A DNA stretch of 39,006 nucleotides from positions 1 to 39,006 of the IMG/VR virus record IMGVR_UViG_3300045051_000780. The stretch is one strand, 5' to 3'. Below are positions 30,296 to 38,261 of this stretch, piece by piece. Position numbers and translations under genes: made by a program. How positions within the stretch are numbered: the stretch's first letter is position 1; each line of letters begins with the position of its first letter. This stretch comes from a virus. The notes under the pieces were generated by a model. It saw only the letters and a program-made list of their open reading frames with translations. It ran no database searches and had not been told where the DNA came from.

Positions 30296-31555
30296 CTACA
30301 GCGCCATCACCACATCGGCCGTGATCCGGGCTTCCCCCATCTCCTGGGCCATGTTGAGCGCGCGGGCGGTATAATTGTTGACCAGCAGCGGGTAGGCGTG
30401 GCTGACCTTCCCCTTGCCGTCGCGAGTCATGCTCGTCAGCCGCTTCGACAAGGCGTCGAAAGCGTCCTCGGCAAAAACCTCCTCGACCGGCTTGCCGATC
30501 CGCTTGAACTTGAGGGACAGGTATTCGCTCAGGTGCCCGTTGAGCCCCTTGATTTCCGCCACCTGCACGCGCCGGATCACCTCGCGCATGTCCACGTTCT
30601 GCCGCTCGTCGAGCACGTCGCGCAGTTCGGTCTGACCGATCAGCACGATCCCCAGCAACTTGCGGTAGCCGTCTTCCAGCTCGTAGAAGCGCTTCAGGTA
30701 CTTGAGCGTCTGCACGTTCAGGTCGTGTGCCTCCTCGATGATCAGACACGCCCGGTACCCGGATTTCGCCCGGTCGAGCAGCAGCCGCTGCACCTGGCGG
30801 GTCTTGTCCTCCAGCTTCGCCTTGCAGCGCTCGCTGGACACGTCCTGGATGATCGCGTCGCAGATCGAGCCGGCCGTCAGCCGCCCCTTGTCGATCATCT
30901 GCGGGTAGATCACCAGCACATCGCCGTCGCGCTTGAGCTGCTCGATCACCTTGCGGCGCATGATCGACTTGCCGCTGCCGACCTCGCCGATCACCGCGAG
31001 GAACCCGCCGTGCCGCGCGGCATCGAGCATCGCCGCCTCGATATAGCGGTGTTCCTCGCTCATGTAGATGTCCGCATCCTTCTGCACATCGTCAATGAAC
31101 GGATTGCGGAAAATCTTGAAATGCTTCATTGCCTCCTGACTGACCATTTCCACCTCCCATGTGATAGTGATGACCTCTGGATTGCCCGCAACCAGGGCCG
31201 GTTTTTTGTTGGTATGTCCGATGACTGACCGCCGGCCATGCCCTTTTGGCATGCCGAGCCGCAAATCTTTGCCGAGGGGCTGCCAGATGTCGGCCACAAC
31301 CATGTTTCGCAGCTGCAGCCAGTTCATGGCGCGCGTGTCGCTGGCAATGACCCGCTCGACCGCGCCCTTGAAATCGCCCATCGTGTTCGGTATGTAGCCG
31401 CGGTTGATCAAGATGTTGACGGTCGCCCGGCTGACAGGGCGCCCCAGAATTTTGGCGAGAGCGTCCGCCACCTGGCCTTGGCTGATGTCGGCAGCCATCG
31501 TCAGCTCTTTCAACACCAGCGGCTGGAATTCCATCTTGTAGGCTTCACGCGACAT
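30296..31555 (-). CDS. DNA transposition ATPase, MuB-like
   Basis: A 419-residue protein starting at the ATG inside the overlap with the zinc-ribbon gene. The N-terminal wing-helix (LKELTMAADISQGQVADALAKIL, split) is followed by an AAA+ domain with Walker A GEVGSGKS (190-197), Walker B LIIEEAH (271-277) and a sensor-like IVLIGQTELRD region near 305. It is the ATP-dependent target selector and MuA activator of transposition. The C-terminal domain is long for MuB. Confidence 0.92.
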   Translation of the reverse strand: MSREAYKMEFQPLVLKELTMAADISQGQVADALAKILGRPVSRATVNILINRGYIPNTMGDFKGAVERVIASDTRAMNWLQLRNMVVADIWQPLGKDLRLGMPKGHGRRSVIGHTNKKPALVAGNPEVITITWEVEMVSQEAMKHFKIFRNPFIDDVQKDADIYMSEEHRYIEAAMLDAARHGGFLAVIGEVGSGKSIMRRKVIEQLKRDGDVLVIYPQMIDKGRLTAGSICDAIIQDVSSERCKAKLEDKTRQVQRLLLDRAKSGYRACLIIEEAHDLNVQTLKYLKRFYELEDGYRKLLGIVLIGQTELRDVLDERQNVDMREVIRRVQVAEIKGLNGHLSEYLSLKFKRIGKPVEEVFAEDAFDALSKRLTSMTRDGKGKVSHAYPLLVNNYTARALNMAQEMGEARITADVVMAL

Positions 31556-31736
31556 TGCACGCCCCCCCCTCCGGGACGACTTCCACCAGGCTGGTGCCGG
31601 TGAGCAGCACATAGCCCCTGTAGCCACAGGCCGAATGAGAGACCACGATCTGAGCCAGATCGGCGGTCTGATCGTCGAACGTGTCGATGAAGAAGTTGGC
31701 TTCCGTCAGAGGAGTTTTGCAGCGTGGACAGTTCAT
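31545..31736 (-). CDS. small zinc-ribbon protein between MuA and MuB genes
   Basis: A 63-residue protein with an AAGGAGG ribosome site. MNCPRCKTPLTE at the N terminus and a second Cys near SACGYRG suggest a zinc ribbon. It overlaps the MuB start by 11 bases. Such microproteins are frequent in the early operon of this phage group. Function unknown. Confidence 0.7.
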   Translation of the reverse strand: MNCPRCKTPLTEANFFIDTFDDQTADLAQIVVSHSACGYRGYVLLTGTSLVEVVPEGGACNVA

Positions 31737-31757
31737 CTCTTGCCTCCTTGAATGTGA

Positions 31758-33437
31758 TTACAGCGCCGCCCGTTTGGGCTCGACCTGGCGCCAGTCCTTA
31801 TCCTCGACAATGGCGGCGACCACCGCCTCCATCGTTTTGACCTCGATGCTCTCGCCGTAGGCGGCGCGCAGCTGCTGATTCAGATCCGATGACATCGCCG
31901 CCCCGGCCGCACGTAGCCGCTTGAACAACTCCATGATCGGCAGCATGGTGGGGCCGGCGGGCCTGGCAACTTCCATCGGCGTTCCCCGGCGCGGCATCGG
32001 GGTCGCCGCGACCTTGTCGGCGTGATGCCCGAACACCTGCAGCGTGCCGCCAAATGGCGCGGCGTCTTTCTTCCGCTCCTCGCCGAACGCCAGATTCTCG
32101 TTGGCCTTGCGCACCTTCTGCACCGTGGTGTCCGGCTGGGCCTTGTATTCCTGGCCAATGACCGCCGCGTCGGCCGAGAAGCCGTAGGCCAGCTTGCCGA
32201 TCGGTTGCACCAGGTATTCGGTCTCGTCGAAGATCACCGCCACCTCGGGCCAGTGATAGGGGCGCAGCACCACCTTGACCTTCTTGCCCGGGCGGATGCC
32301 GGAGATGTGCTTGAGGCGATAGTCCTGGGCGCGGAAACTGATGGTGTTGTCTTGGCGCACCGTGCGTTCCACCTCGGGCTCGGCGTACAGATCGCGCAGG
32401 ATGTCGTCGCAAGGCAGATCGCGCAGTTGTTCCTGACGGATGGTGAGCCAGCAGGCGGTGCGAGTCATTTGGTGGCGGCGCACCGTTCGGGTGCAGTTCC
32501 ACCAGACCGCCCAGTCGAGCGCCCAGGCGTTGAGTTCCTCAATGGTGGTCGCCGGCTCCAGCCGCAAGAGCGCTTCGAAATGGCTTTCAACGATTTCCTG
32601 GGCGCATTCGGCCGAGCCCTGCCGGCGGGGGTTGTGCGGCATGTTCTTCGGGATATCGATTTCCAGCCGCTCAAGCAGCTGTAGAATCCCCTTGGCAATA
32701 TTGGCGCTGCCGGCGTCCATCAGCAGGAACTTCGGGACGCCGCGGAAGGGCAGCTTCTCGTGCAGCCCGCCGCGCCAGGAGGTGGTGAGGAAATCGAAGG
32801 TGGTCTGCTGGTTTTCCCCTGCGGCCACGTAGTAACGGGGAAAGATGAAGTGGCTGGTGTGATCGGTCAGGATCATCCGGATCAGTCGCTGCTTGATCTT
32901 GTCAAAGTTGGCCGGTTTCTTCTCGCGGAAGTCGCGCTCGTCGATGATCCGCAACCCCTTGCCGCCCTTGAGGTAGTACTGGATGCAGATCGAGGCATCG
33001 AAGATGTGCACATGGTTCGGATGCTCGCTGGCCATGCGGATGGACGGGGAGACGGCATCGAGGGCGGCTGCGTTCATCTCGCGTTCGCGCAGGATCGCCT
33101 GCAGCCGCGCTTCCGAGATCTGCCCTTCCGCGATGACGCCGTTATCGATAGCGACCTGCAGCGCCGAGGAGACCGGGAAAATGCACCCCTTCACCTCGCG
33201 GGCCGTCGTCTGGATCAGCGTGCTGACAAACTGCAGCTGCTCCTCGGTCAGCCCACTCTTGAGCGTCCCCTTGTCCTCGCGCGGCTTGCGGCCGCTGTCG
33301 AAGCCATGTTTCGCGGCGATCCGGTAGAGCGTAGCCCGGCTCTTGCCGGTCAGGCTCTGGTACTCGGCAATGATCCGGTCCTTTTCGCCGTTAACCGCCT
33401 GCCCGAGGCGGGCGGCCATCTCGCGTGCCCACTCCAT
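31758..33437 (-). CDS. transposase, MuA-like (DDE/rve)
   Basis: A 559-residue protein with a GAGGAGG site eight bases before ATG. An N-terminal helix-turn-helix (KSRATLYRIAAKHGF) is followed by the RNase-H-like catalytic core: HIFDAS (Asp147), LLMDAGSAN (Asp241) and a Glu in ECAQEIVESHFE (~277-288). The C-terminal beta-barrel (TEYLVQPIGKL) is of the Mu transposase type. The product cuts and joins phage ends in replicative transposition. MuB follows downstream. The exact third acid could not be assigned by eye. Confidence 0.95.
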   Translation of the reverse strand: MEWAREMAARLGQAVNGEKDRIIAEYQSLTGKSRATLYRIAAKHGFDSGRKPREDKGTLKSGLTEEQLQFVSTLIQTTAREVKGCIFPVSSALQVAIDNGVIAEGQISEARLQAILREREMNAAALDAVSPSIRMASEHPNHVHIFDASICIQYYLKGGKGLRIIDERDFREKKPANFDKIKQRLIRMILTDHTSHFIFPRYYVAAGENQQTTFDFLTTSWRGGLHEKLPFRGVPKFLLMDAGSANIAKGILQLLERLEIDIPKNMPHNPRRQGSAECAQEIVESHFEALLRLEPATTIEELNAWALDWAVWWNCTRTVRRHQMTRTACWLTIRQEQLRDLPCDDILRDLYAEPEVERTVRQDNTISFRAQDYRLKHISGIRPGKKVKVVLRPYHWPEVAVIFDETEYLVQPIGKLAYGFSADAAVIGQEYKAQPDTTVQKVRKANENLAFGEERKKDAAPFGGTLQVFGHHADKVAATPMPRRGTPMEVARPAGPTMLPIMELFKRLRAAGAAMSSDLNQQLRAAYGESIEVKTMEAVVAAIVEDKDWRQVEPKRAAL

Positions 33438-33441
33438 GGCC

Positions 33442-34536
33442 TCAGTCCTCCTCGCGCCCCTCGCGCAGGTTCGGCGGTACCCAGCCGGCAGAATCCATTT
33501 CGGCGACGCCGTAAAGATCGCCGGCGGTGTCATGCGCCGCGACGATCGCCCGGCGGAAATAGCCGAGAGTTTCCATCAGCGCCGCTTTCATGCGCGGGGT
33601 GGCATCTTCTGGCAGGGGATTGCGGTCCGGGTCGAACTTGAGCAGGAAACCGTCGATGGTGGTGCGGGCGTTGCTGCATTGCTGAATGAAGGCGTCCTCG
33701 GCGGCGGTCAGCCCCTTGGCCTCGGCGGCACCTTCGTAACGGGCGATCTCTTTTTCCTGTTTCCTGATCAGATCCTGCTTCGCCTGGAGCAGCTTCTCGT
33801 TGGCCCGCTGGGTAGCGTCTTTCTCCCGGATGACCGCGTCCTTGGCGTCGAGCAGTCGCTCCATCGCCGCCTGCAGATCCTCGCGGTGGTCGGGATCCAG
33901 CGGGATCTCCTCATCGCCGACAACCAGGACGCCATCTTCGATCTGCAGCGCCCCCTCGTGGGTGAGCTGGCGAAGCCGGCGGAGATCGCGGTAGCCAACA
34001 CGAAAACCGGCAACGTTGCCTAAAAATTCTTCGCCGAAAGTTTCAAGGTTCAAAAGGTCTTCTTCAACCTTCCTTCTTGATATCCCAACGGATTCACAAA
34101 ACTTTTCCCACGTTCCTACCCCTGGCAGATCGCGGTAAAGTTTGGTCTCCCGTACCTCGCGCAGCCAGACTAAACCGGCAACGTTGCCGAAATCGGAAAC
34201 CATCTTGACACCTTGAATCCGACCAATGACCTGATGGCATTCGGCGATCCGCCGCTCGCGTTCCGCTTGCTCGTTAACCACATTCGCCTCGCGGCGCTGC
34301 TCCATCTCAACCACTTCCGTGGCCGCTTCACTGGCCTGATCGTGGGCAGCCTTCGAAAGCTTGGCCAACTGCGCCCGCAACGCTTTTTCCCGCACCTTAT
34401 GCCCGGGCTGACCGGTGATTTCCTCCAGCGCCGCCATGATCGTCTCGGCGTTGGCCCGTTCCACCGAGCTCCTGAAGTTGCCGTCGGTGACGCTGGTGTG
34501 TACCAGCCAGCCCTTCTCCTTTTCATTGACTGCCAT
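33442..34536 (-). CDS. long coiled-coil protein before the transposase gene
   Basis: A 364-residue protein not assigned to a known family. A central domain (LPGVGTWEKFCESVGISRR, then KVEEDLLNLETFGEEFL) looks like a small helix-turn-helix; long coiled coils lie on both sides (residues ~40-95, ~230-275). It stops five bases before MuA. A role in regulating or scaffolding the transpososome is possible but unproven. Low-complexity composition is similar to neighbours. Confidence 0.7.
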   Translation of the reverse strand: MAVNEKEKGWLVHTSVTDGNFRSSVERANAETIMAALEEITGQPGHKVREKALRAQLAKLSKAAHDQASEAATEVVEMEQRREANVVNEQAERERRIAECHQVIGRIQGVKMVSDFGNVAGLVWLREVRETKLYRDLPGVGTWEKFCESVGISRRKVEEDLLNLETFGEEFLGNVAGFRVGYRDLRRLRQLTHEGALQIEDGVLVVGDEEIPLDPDHREDLQAAMERLLDAKDAVIREKDATQRANEKLLQAKQDLIRKQEKEIARYEGAAEAKGLTAAEDAFIQQCSNARTTIDGFLLKFDPDRNPLPEDATPRMKAALMETLGYFRRAIVAAHDTAGDLYGVAEMDSAGWVPPNLREGREED

Positions 34537-34537
34537 G

Positions 34538-34828
34538 TCATGCCTCCAGTTGATTGAGTTCAACGGTTGCCCGCTCGATCTGCCCCTGCAGCTGCGACTT
34601 CTTCCGCGCCCAGAACAGCGCCAGCCCCATGTCTAGTTCATAGGCGCCACCCACCGAGCGCACCAGCCGCTCGTCTTCCAGCGTCGCCAGGTGGCACATC
34701 ACCGTCCCGTGCTTTTCCCCGGTGGCCCGCGCCACGTCCTGGCCTGTCACCGGCTGCTTCTGCTCGGCCAGGTAGCGCAGGATGGCGACAGACACCTTCA
34801 CCGCGTTGATCCGCGTATACGTCGACAT
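34538..34828 (-). CDS. winged-helix regulator (IclR/MarR-type fold)
   Basis: A 96-residue protein starting at the TGATG overlap. The HTH reads VAILRYLAEQKQPVTGQDVA, then RATGEKHGTVMCHLATLEDE, with a wing at RLVRSVGGAYELD. The C terminus is a coiled coil. Regulators of this kind often act in early Mu-like operons. Target unknown. Confidence 0.75.
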   Translation of the reverse strand: MSTYTRINAVKVSVAILRYLAEQKQPVTGQDVARATGEKHGTVMCHLATLEDERLVRSVGGAYELDMGLALFWARKKSQLQGQIERATVELNQLEA

Positions 34829-35007
34829 CACGCCCCCTTGGCCCGCCGCAGATAGCTTGGATCACGGCGCAGAAGCAGCATGGCTGCGGCCACCAGCGCC
34901 ATGCCCGCCAGATTTGTCCTGGGGAAGAACGGCCCATCGGCACCGGCCAGCAACAAGCCGAAACCGCCCACCGTGACCAGTAGCCATCTCAACAGCATCC
35001 ATTTCAT
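34828..35007 (-). CDS. small two-helix membrane protein
   Basis: A 59-residue protein coupled at both ends (ATGA, TGATG). Two membrane segments: ~3-21 (LLRWLLVTVGGFGLLLA) and ~34-47 (LAGMALVAAAMLLL), then a basic tail (RRDPSYLRRAKGA). An early membrane protein; function unknown. Confidence 0.65.
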   Translation of the reverse strand: MKWMLLRWLLVTVGGFGLLLAGADGPFFPRTNLAGMALVAAAMLLLRRDPSYLRRAKGA

Positions 35008-35537
35008 CGCTTGGCCCTCCCTCTCAGTTCGCTGCGCAGGCGGCGCAGTTCGTCCAGCGCTTGTTCCAGCTTGCCCAGCTGAAGCAGCCGCACTTCCTCC
35101 GCCGTCGCCACCTGCCCTCCGGCCGCCGCCACGATCGTGGCCCCCGGCTCGATGATCCCCGTCACATGGTGGATCGCGTACAGGTAATAAGCGGGGAGCG
35201 GGTACTCGCACGGCTTGCTCAGATAGTTGTTCAGCATGTGGATCGTCAGCGGCTTGCGGCAGGTCGGCTGGTCGGCGTCGGCCCCCTCGTCGGAGCGCCC
35301 GAAATACGCATTGATGCCGTCGACCAGCTGCTCCCGCGATAAATGCGACTCGCGCAGCGTGCGCTTGACCGCCGCGGCGATCTCGATGCACGCCTCCATT
35401 TCGTTTTCGGCGCCGTGGTGCGGCTGGGCAGGCCCGTGCGCTGCTTCCACCAGGTCGGACTTGACCTCGATGTACTCGTCGACCAGGGCATCAAAGTCGA
35501 AGGGCAGCTGATTGGCTGGAACCGGTTGTCGTCTCAT
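35004..35537 (-). CDS. early-region protein of unknown family
   Basis: A 177-residue protein. Its ATG has only a weak ribosome site. A helical core (AAAVKRTLRESHLSREQLV, DGINAYFGRSDEG) is followed by MLNNYLSKPCEYPLPAYYLY, a pattern seen in other Mu-like phages next to the regulators. The C terminus is a coiled coil. It may be a DNA-binding accessory of transposition. Function unknown. Confidence 0.65.
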   Translation of the reverse strand: MRRQPVPANQLPFDFDALVDEYIEVKSDLVEAAHGPAQPHHGAENEMEACIEIAAAVKRTLRESHLSREQLVDGINAYFGRSDEGADADQPTCRKPLTIHMLNNYLSKPCEYPLPAYYLYAIHHVTGIIEPGATIVAAAGGQVATAEEVRLLQLGKLEQALDELRRLRSELRGRAKR

Positions 35538-35619
35538 GTCTAGAAAAATCCTCGCTTTAGACGTTGTGGGCTGTTCACTCGGCTGCTACGCTTTCACCAT
35601 CACCACAAGGAGGGCGGTT

Positions 35620-36099
35620 ATGGAATTCGGTTGTCTAAACGAGAAGTGTCTGAGAACACATCATTTCGGCGATCCAGAACCGGAGAGATGGGATCGCTCC
35701 CGCCGCTATGCGCGAGAGGGGCTTTATCGCCACAAATGCCCGTGGTGCAGCGCAGCGATGACCCCCGTTTCCTATTACCCGCTGCGCGAAGGAAAGAGGC
35801 TGCTCGTGCCCGGCGACTACCGCGCTTTTTCCGACTGCCCAAACGCGGGCTGTTGTTTTGAAGAGGGGCTGTATCGGCCTGATTGCGAGACGGCGACGCT
35901 GAAAAAGGAATGCCTGGAGAGGGTGTATAGTCTCCTACTAGGACTGGAGATTCGTCTTCAACACATAGAAACACTTGCGGAGAGCCGGAGTTCCGATCGA
36001 CCAGCACCTCAACCTGGGCAAGGTGGCGGTAGGCTTTTGGAACTCTGTAGGACTGACCAGCGAAATGAACCGTCCCGTCAAGATGAACCCGGCGCATGA
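35620..36099 (+). CDS. Cys-rich protein on the opposite strand (moron candidate)
   Basis: A 159-residue frame with a strong AAGGAGG ribosome site. Cysteines lie in the N-terminal part: C5, C10, CPWC near 47 and CPNAGCC near 81, suggesting a zinc ribbon. The last ~40 residues are Ser/Pro/Arg-rich and lie opposite the transposase-like fragment, so the true protein may be functionally shorter. It stands alone against the early operon. A weak promoter pair is present (TTGTGG, 17 bases, TACGCT). Function unknown. Confidence 0.65.
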   Translation: MEFGCLNEKCLRTHHFGDPEPERWDRSRRYAREGLYRHKCPWCSAAMTPVSYYPLREGKRLLVPGDYRAFSDCPNAGCCFEEGLYRPDCETATLKKECLERVYSLLLGLEIRLQHIETLAESRSSDRPAPQPGQGGGRLLELCRTDQRNEPSRQDEPGA

Positions 36100-36118
36100 G
36101 TGAAAGTTTTGTTGTCAT
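35925..36118 (-). pseudogene. C-terminal transposase-like beta-barrel fragment
   Basis: The minus frame from 36118 codes for RRVHLDGTVHFAGQSYRVPKA and a following LVDRNSGSPQVFLCVEDE pattern. This resembles the C-terminal barrel of rve-type transposases. The upstream catalytic core is missing, and the frame continues as antisense of the plus-strand gene to 35618. It is probably a transposon remnant or a small derived gene. The left edge is only approximate. Confidence 0.5.
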
Positions 36119-36167
36119 GATCGCCCCCGTTAAAATCGTTTTTTCAGCGCTCGCTGGTGTGGTATCG

Positions 36168-36413
36168 TCAACCCGCCAGCTTTTGCTCGACCACGCGGTC
36201 GCGCCGAGCGCGCCGGGTCCGTTCCGGGAAGACGTCCTCCACCGGCTGGCCGATCGCCTTGGCGATCACCCGCTGAATCCGGTCGGACGTCGATTGCCCG
36301 TCGATCACTCGGGCGACCGAAGCCGGGCTGACCTTGCAGGAACGGGCAATATCCGTTAGGCGAATGCGGGGCGTAGCGCGCATGAGAGCAATTCTTCTGT
36401 CGAGGGGTTCCAA
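36168..36413 (-). CDS. Ner-like early regulator
   Basis: An 81-residue protein using a TTG start: AAGGAGG lies five bases upstream, whereas internal ATGs have no site. The HTH is at ~18-38 (RLTDIARSCKVSPASVARVI), and the C-terminal part (IQRVIAKAIGQPVEDVFPER) resembles Mu Ner. It opens the early operon and is divergent from c. Ner proteins turn down the early and repressor promoters, and the inverted repeat nearby is a likely target. Confidence 0.8.
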   Translation of the reverse strand: MEPLDRRIALMRATPRIRLTDIARSCKVSPASVARVIDGQSTSDRIQRVIAKAIGQPVEDVFPERTRRARRDRVVEQKLAG

Positions 36414-36467
36414 GGGAGCCTCCTTTTTCGTAGCTATTGCGGTTAAATATTCGCTGATGTTTCTTAA

Positions 36468-36496
36468 CTGACACCGCGAGTATGGTGCAATATATT
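36468..36496 (+). promoter_or_regulatory. repressor promoter (plus strand)
   Basis: CTGACA at 36468-36473, a 17-base gap and TATATT at 36491-36496. A good match to a sigma-70 promoter, with a transcript start near 36503, in front of c. It overlaps the minus-strand early promoter face to face. Confidence 0.6.
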
Positions 36497-36507
36497 TCCC
36501 ATTGCAA
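36479..36507 (-). promoter_or_regulatory. early promoter (minus strand)
   Basis: On the minus strand, TTGCAA (36507-36502), a 17-base gap and CATACT (36484-36479), with a leader of about 60 bases before the Ner-like start. The two promoters overlap, so only one could be active at a time. Confidence 0.6.
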
Positions 36508-36523
36508 CAGAAAAGTGCAATAT
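36485..36523. promoter_or_regulatory. operator repeats in the lysogeny switch
   Basis: GTGCAATAT occurs at 36485-36493 and again at 36515-36523, 30 bases (about three helical turns) apart. A TGCAAT/ATTGCA inverted repeat lies at 36486-36491 and 36501-36506. It covers the early -35 and the repressor -10 region. Likely bound by c or the Ner-like protein. Confidence 0.55.
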
Positions 36524-36552
36524 GCTGCATTTTTCTGTAAGTGTCTGTTTTT

Positions 36553-36969
36553 ATGGATATTTCAGAACGGCTAAAGGCAGTAATTAAGCAATCTTCTCTA
36601 GGGCGGGAGGAATTTGCCGAAAAAACTGGGGTTAGCCGGAGACATCTTTTCAACTATCTCGGCGGGAAGAGTTCTCCAACATCAGACTTTTTCCAGGCCG
36701 TAAAAAAAGCTTTCCCTTGGGTGAACATCGAATGGCTGATTACCGGGATCGGCGAGATGGAGTCGCCGCATATCGGCGAAGAAGCGTCGCCTTACAGTAA
36801 AACGGCGCCGCCGGTCGATGCGATCAGCGAAAAGATCTTGTTGATGCTACGGGAGATGCCCGACGAAAAGCGCCGCGAAGTTCTCAAATACACTGAGGAC
36901 CAGAAATTGATAGCCGAGTTTCTGGCAGAAAAAGGGCGGGGGCGAAAGGCAAACGGAGAGCCGGATTGA
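36553..36969 (+). CDS. c: phage repressor (c), CI-type helix-turn-helix
   Basis: A 138-residue protein starting at the ATG; a GTG four codons upstream has no better site, and neither has a good ribosome site. The XRE/CI-type HTH spans ~15-45 (LGREEFAEKTGVSRRHLFNY). After it comes the phage CI-repressor motif (FPWVNIEWLITGIGEM, ~55-70). It has no self-cleaving peptidase domain. The C-terminal half is helical. It would keep the prophage silent by blocking the early promoter and control its own. Confidence 0.85.
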   Translation: MDISERLKAVIKQSSLGREEFAEKTGVSRRHLFNYLGGKSSPTSDFFQAVKKAFPWVNIEWLITGIGEMESPHIGEEASPYSKTAPPVDAISEKILLMLREMPDEKRREVLKYTEDQKLIAEFLAEKGRGRKANGEPD

Positions 36970-37025
36970 CGAATGTGAACTTGGCGTTGGCCAGGTAGTT
37001 ACTTATTCCGGTGAAGGGGGTAGTC

Positions 37026-37736
37026 ATGAGGATCGTTTTCGTTTTGTTGATAGCTGTATTTCTTCTGGTTGGCTGCGGCGACCCGAAAAACACCGTCATC
37101 CCGCAAGAAATGTCAAAATGGGATAGTGAGCTCAAAGACTCTATTGCCAAACTCTCTGAGGCAGATCGTAATGTTTTTGGTGCTTATCTCATTCGAGCAA
37201 AACTTGGAGAGGTTTTCGGTGGAGGGGGAATCCCGAATGGAATGACAATTGGCCAAGCCATTGAGGCGCAGAAGAAATGGCAGGCTGAACTTGCTGCTAA
37301 AGAGGCGGAAGAAAAAGCCCTTAAAGAGAAAGTCGAAAGAGAACGCGCTGAAATGCGCAAAACCGTTGACGAGGCCCTGACGGTTGCGGTCGTCGATCTC
37401 TACATGCGCCCATCGGATTGGCAGAGCGGAAGATACCAGGATCAACAGATCATTGAGCTGGCGATAAAGAATAAGGGTCGCAAGGATATATCCGGTATCA
37501 ACGGGTCAGTGCGCTTCATCAATATGTTTGATAAAGAGGTTGGCTCCATCGGTTTTTCTTATGAAGATGGAATCCGTGCCGGTGAGATGAAAACCTGGAC
37601 CGGGGCACGAGACTTTAATCAATTCATTCCTGAACACAAGGCGATTGCAAACTTGCGAGGGTCTAAATTTCGTTCCGTGTTTGAGCCAGCTGTAATCGTT
37701 TTTTCAGACGGCACAAAACTGACTTTGCCGGAGTGA
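37026..37736 (+). CDS. lipoprotein with coiled coil in the accessory block
   Basis: A 236-residue protein starting at the ATG with a GGGGG site. The N terminus is a lipoprotein signal (LLIAVFLLVGC, Cys17). A coiled coil lies at ~80-118, and the C-terminal ~110 residues are beta-rich (DLYMRPSDWQSGRYQDQQII) with a repeated aromatic pattern. Lower GC than the phage operons. It lies next to c, a place often used for cargo such as superinfection exclusion. Function unknown. Confidence 0.7.
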   Translation: MRIVFVLLIAVFLLVGCGDPKNTVIPQEMSKWDSELKDSIAKLSEADRNVFGAYLIRAKLGEVFGGGGIPNGMTIGQAIEAQKKWQAELAAKEAEEKALKEKVERERAEMRKTVDEALTVAVVDLYMRPSDWQSGRYQDQQIIELAIKNKGRKDISGINGSVRFINMFDKEVGSIGFSYEDGIRAGEMKTWTGARDFNQFIPEHKAIANLRGSKFRSVFEPAVIVFSDGTKLTLPE

Positions 37737-37772
37737 CTTCACAAAATCTAGAGTCAATGGAAGGGGGATGTC

Positions 37773-38024
37773 ATGGCGCTTTATTTTCTGAATTACGATC
37801 TGAGGAAGCAGCGGAATTACCAGCCTCTCTACGACGAACTGCAAAAGTTCAACGCTGTCAGAATCCTCGAATCTTTGTGGTGTTTCAACCGGATCAATAC
37901 AAAGTCTTCTGGACTTCGCGACCATTTCAAACAGTTTGTCGACGGCGACGACGGGATCTGCATATCCGAGGTGACCGATTGGGCAACGTTGAATGCGCTT
38001 AAAACGCCAAATGATCTGAAATAG
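37773..38024 (+). CDS. stand-alone Cas2/SinR-like ferredoxin-fold protein
   Basis: An 83-residue protein with an AAGGGGG site. MALYFLNYDLRKQRNYQPLY at the start and ESLWCFNRINTKSSGLRDHF, then DGDDGICISEV, match the size and strand order of small Cas2/VapD/SinR-like proteins. These have a ferredoxin fold; some are ribonucleases. There is no CRISPR array or cas gene in the window. It forms a run with the next two genes. Possible toxin or defence part. Confidence 0.7.
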   Translation: MALYFLNYDLRKQRNYQPLYDELQKFNAVRILESLWCFNRINTKSSGLRDHFKQFVDGDDGICISEVTDWATLNALKTPNDLK

Positions 38025-38036
38025 ACAGGGGGCAAC

Positions 38037-38261
38037 ATGGCAAAAGTGAAATGTGAAATTATTGAGGACTCGGAAACGAATGACTATGGCACCGAGTCTC
38101 CGTGCATCCGCGCCATTTGCAGCAAGTGCGGCCATGAAACCATGAGTTTCGGAGATTCTGAAGCCAGCGTTGCCAGGTGTCTTGCTCTCATGCGCGAGGA
38201 GTGCCCGCGCAGCGAGAATAATTACTATATTGAAGATGGAGTGACCTATTCCGAAGACTAA
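38037..38261 (+). CDS. small cysteine protein of the accessory block
   Basis: A 74-residue protein. CIRAICSKCGHET near residue 23 has three Cys with a CSKC pair, possibly a zinc knuckle; a further Cys lies near residue 48. It starts 12 bases after the Cas2-like gene, so it is probably in the same transcript. Function unknown. Confidence 0.65.
   Translation: MAKVKCEIIEDSETNDYGTESPCIRAICSKCGHETMSFGDSEASVARCLALMREECPRSENNYYIEDGVTYSED

Larger units (their letters stand above)
1..36969 (-). mobile_element. Mu-like transposable siphophage (prophage), incomplete at the left
   Basis: Seen: a c/ner-type switch, then MuA-like, MuB-like and Gam genes, a gp16-like gene, lysis genes, and head genes in the Mu order terminase, portal, F, G, I/Z, followed by gp36- and gp37-like genes, tail genes and a Com-like gene at the far left. 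Only c and two cargo genes run on the plus strand. No contractile sheath or Mu baseplate genes were recognised, and a 1044-residue tape measure points to a long non-contractile tail, as in the D3112/B3 kind of Mu-like phages. The right limit given is the end of the c gene. The true phage end is probably farther right, because Mu-like phages often carry cargo beyond c. The other end lies outside the window. Confidence 0.93.

Noticed and set aside
35512-35619. Upstream start for the plus-strand Cys-rich gene
   Set aside because: No ribosome site at that start, whereas AAGGAGG lies directly before the ATG at 35620.
36414-36653. Longer frame for the Ner-like protein
   Set aside because: It would cross the promoter and operator region; the TTG at 36413 has a strong ribosome site.
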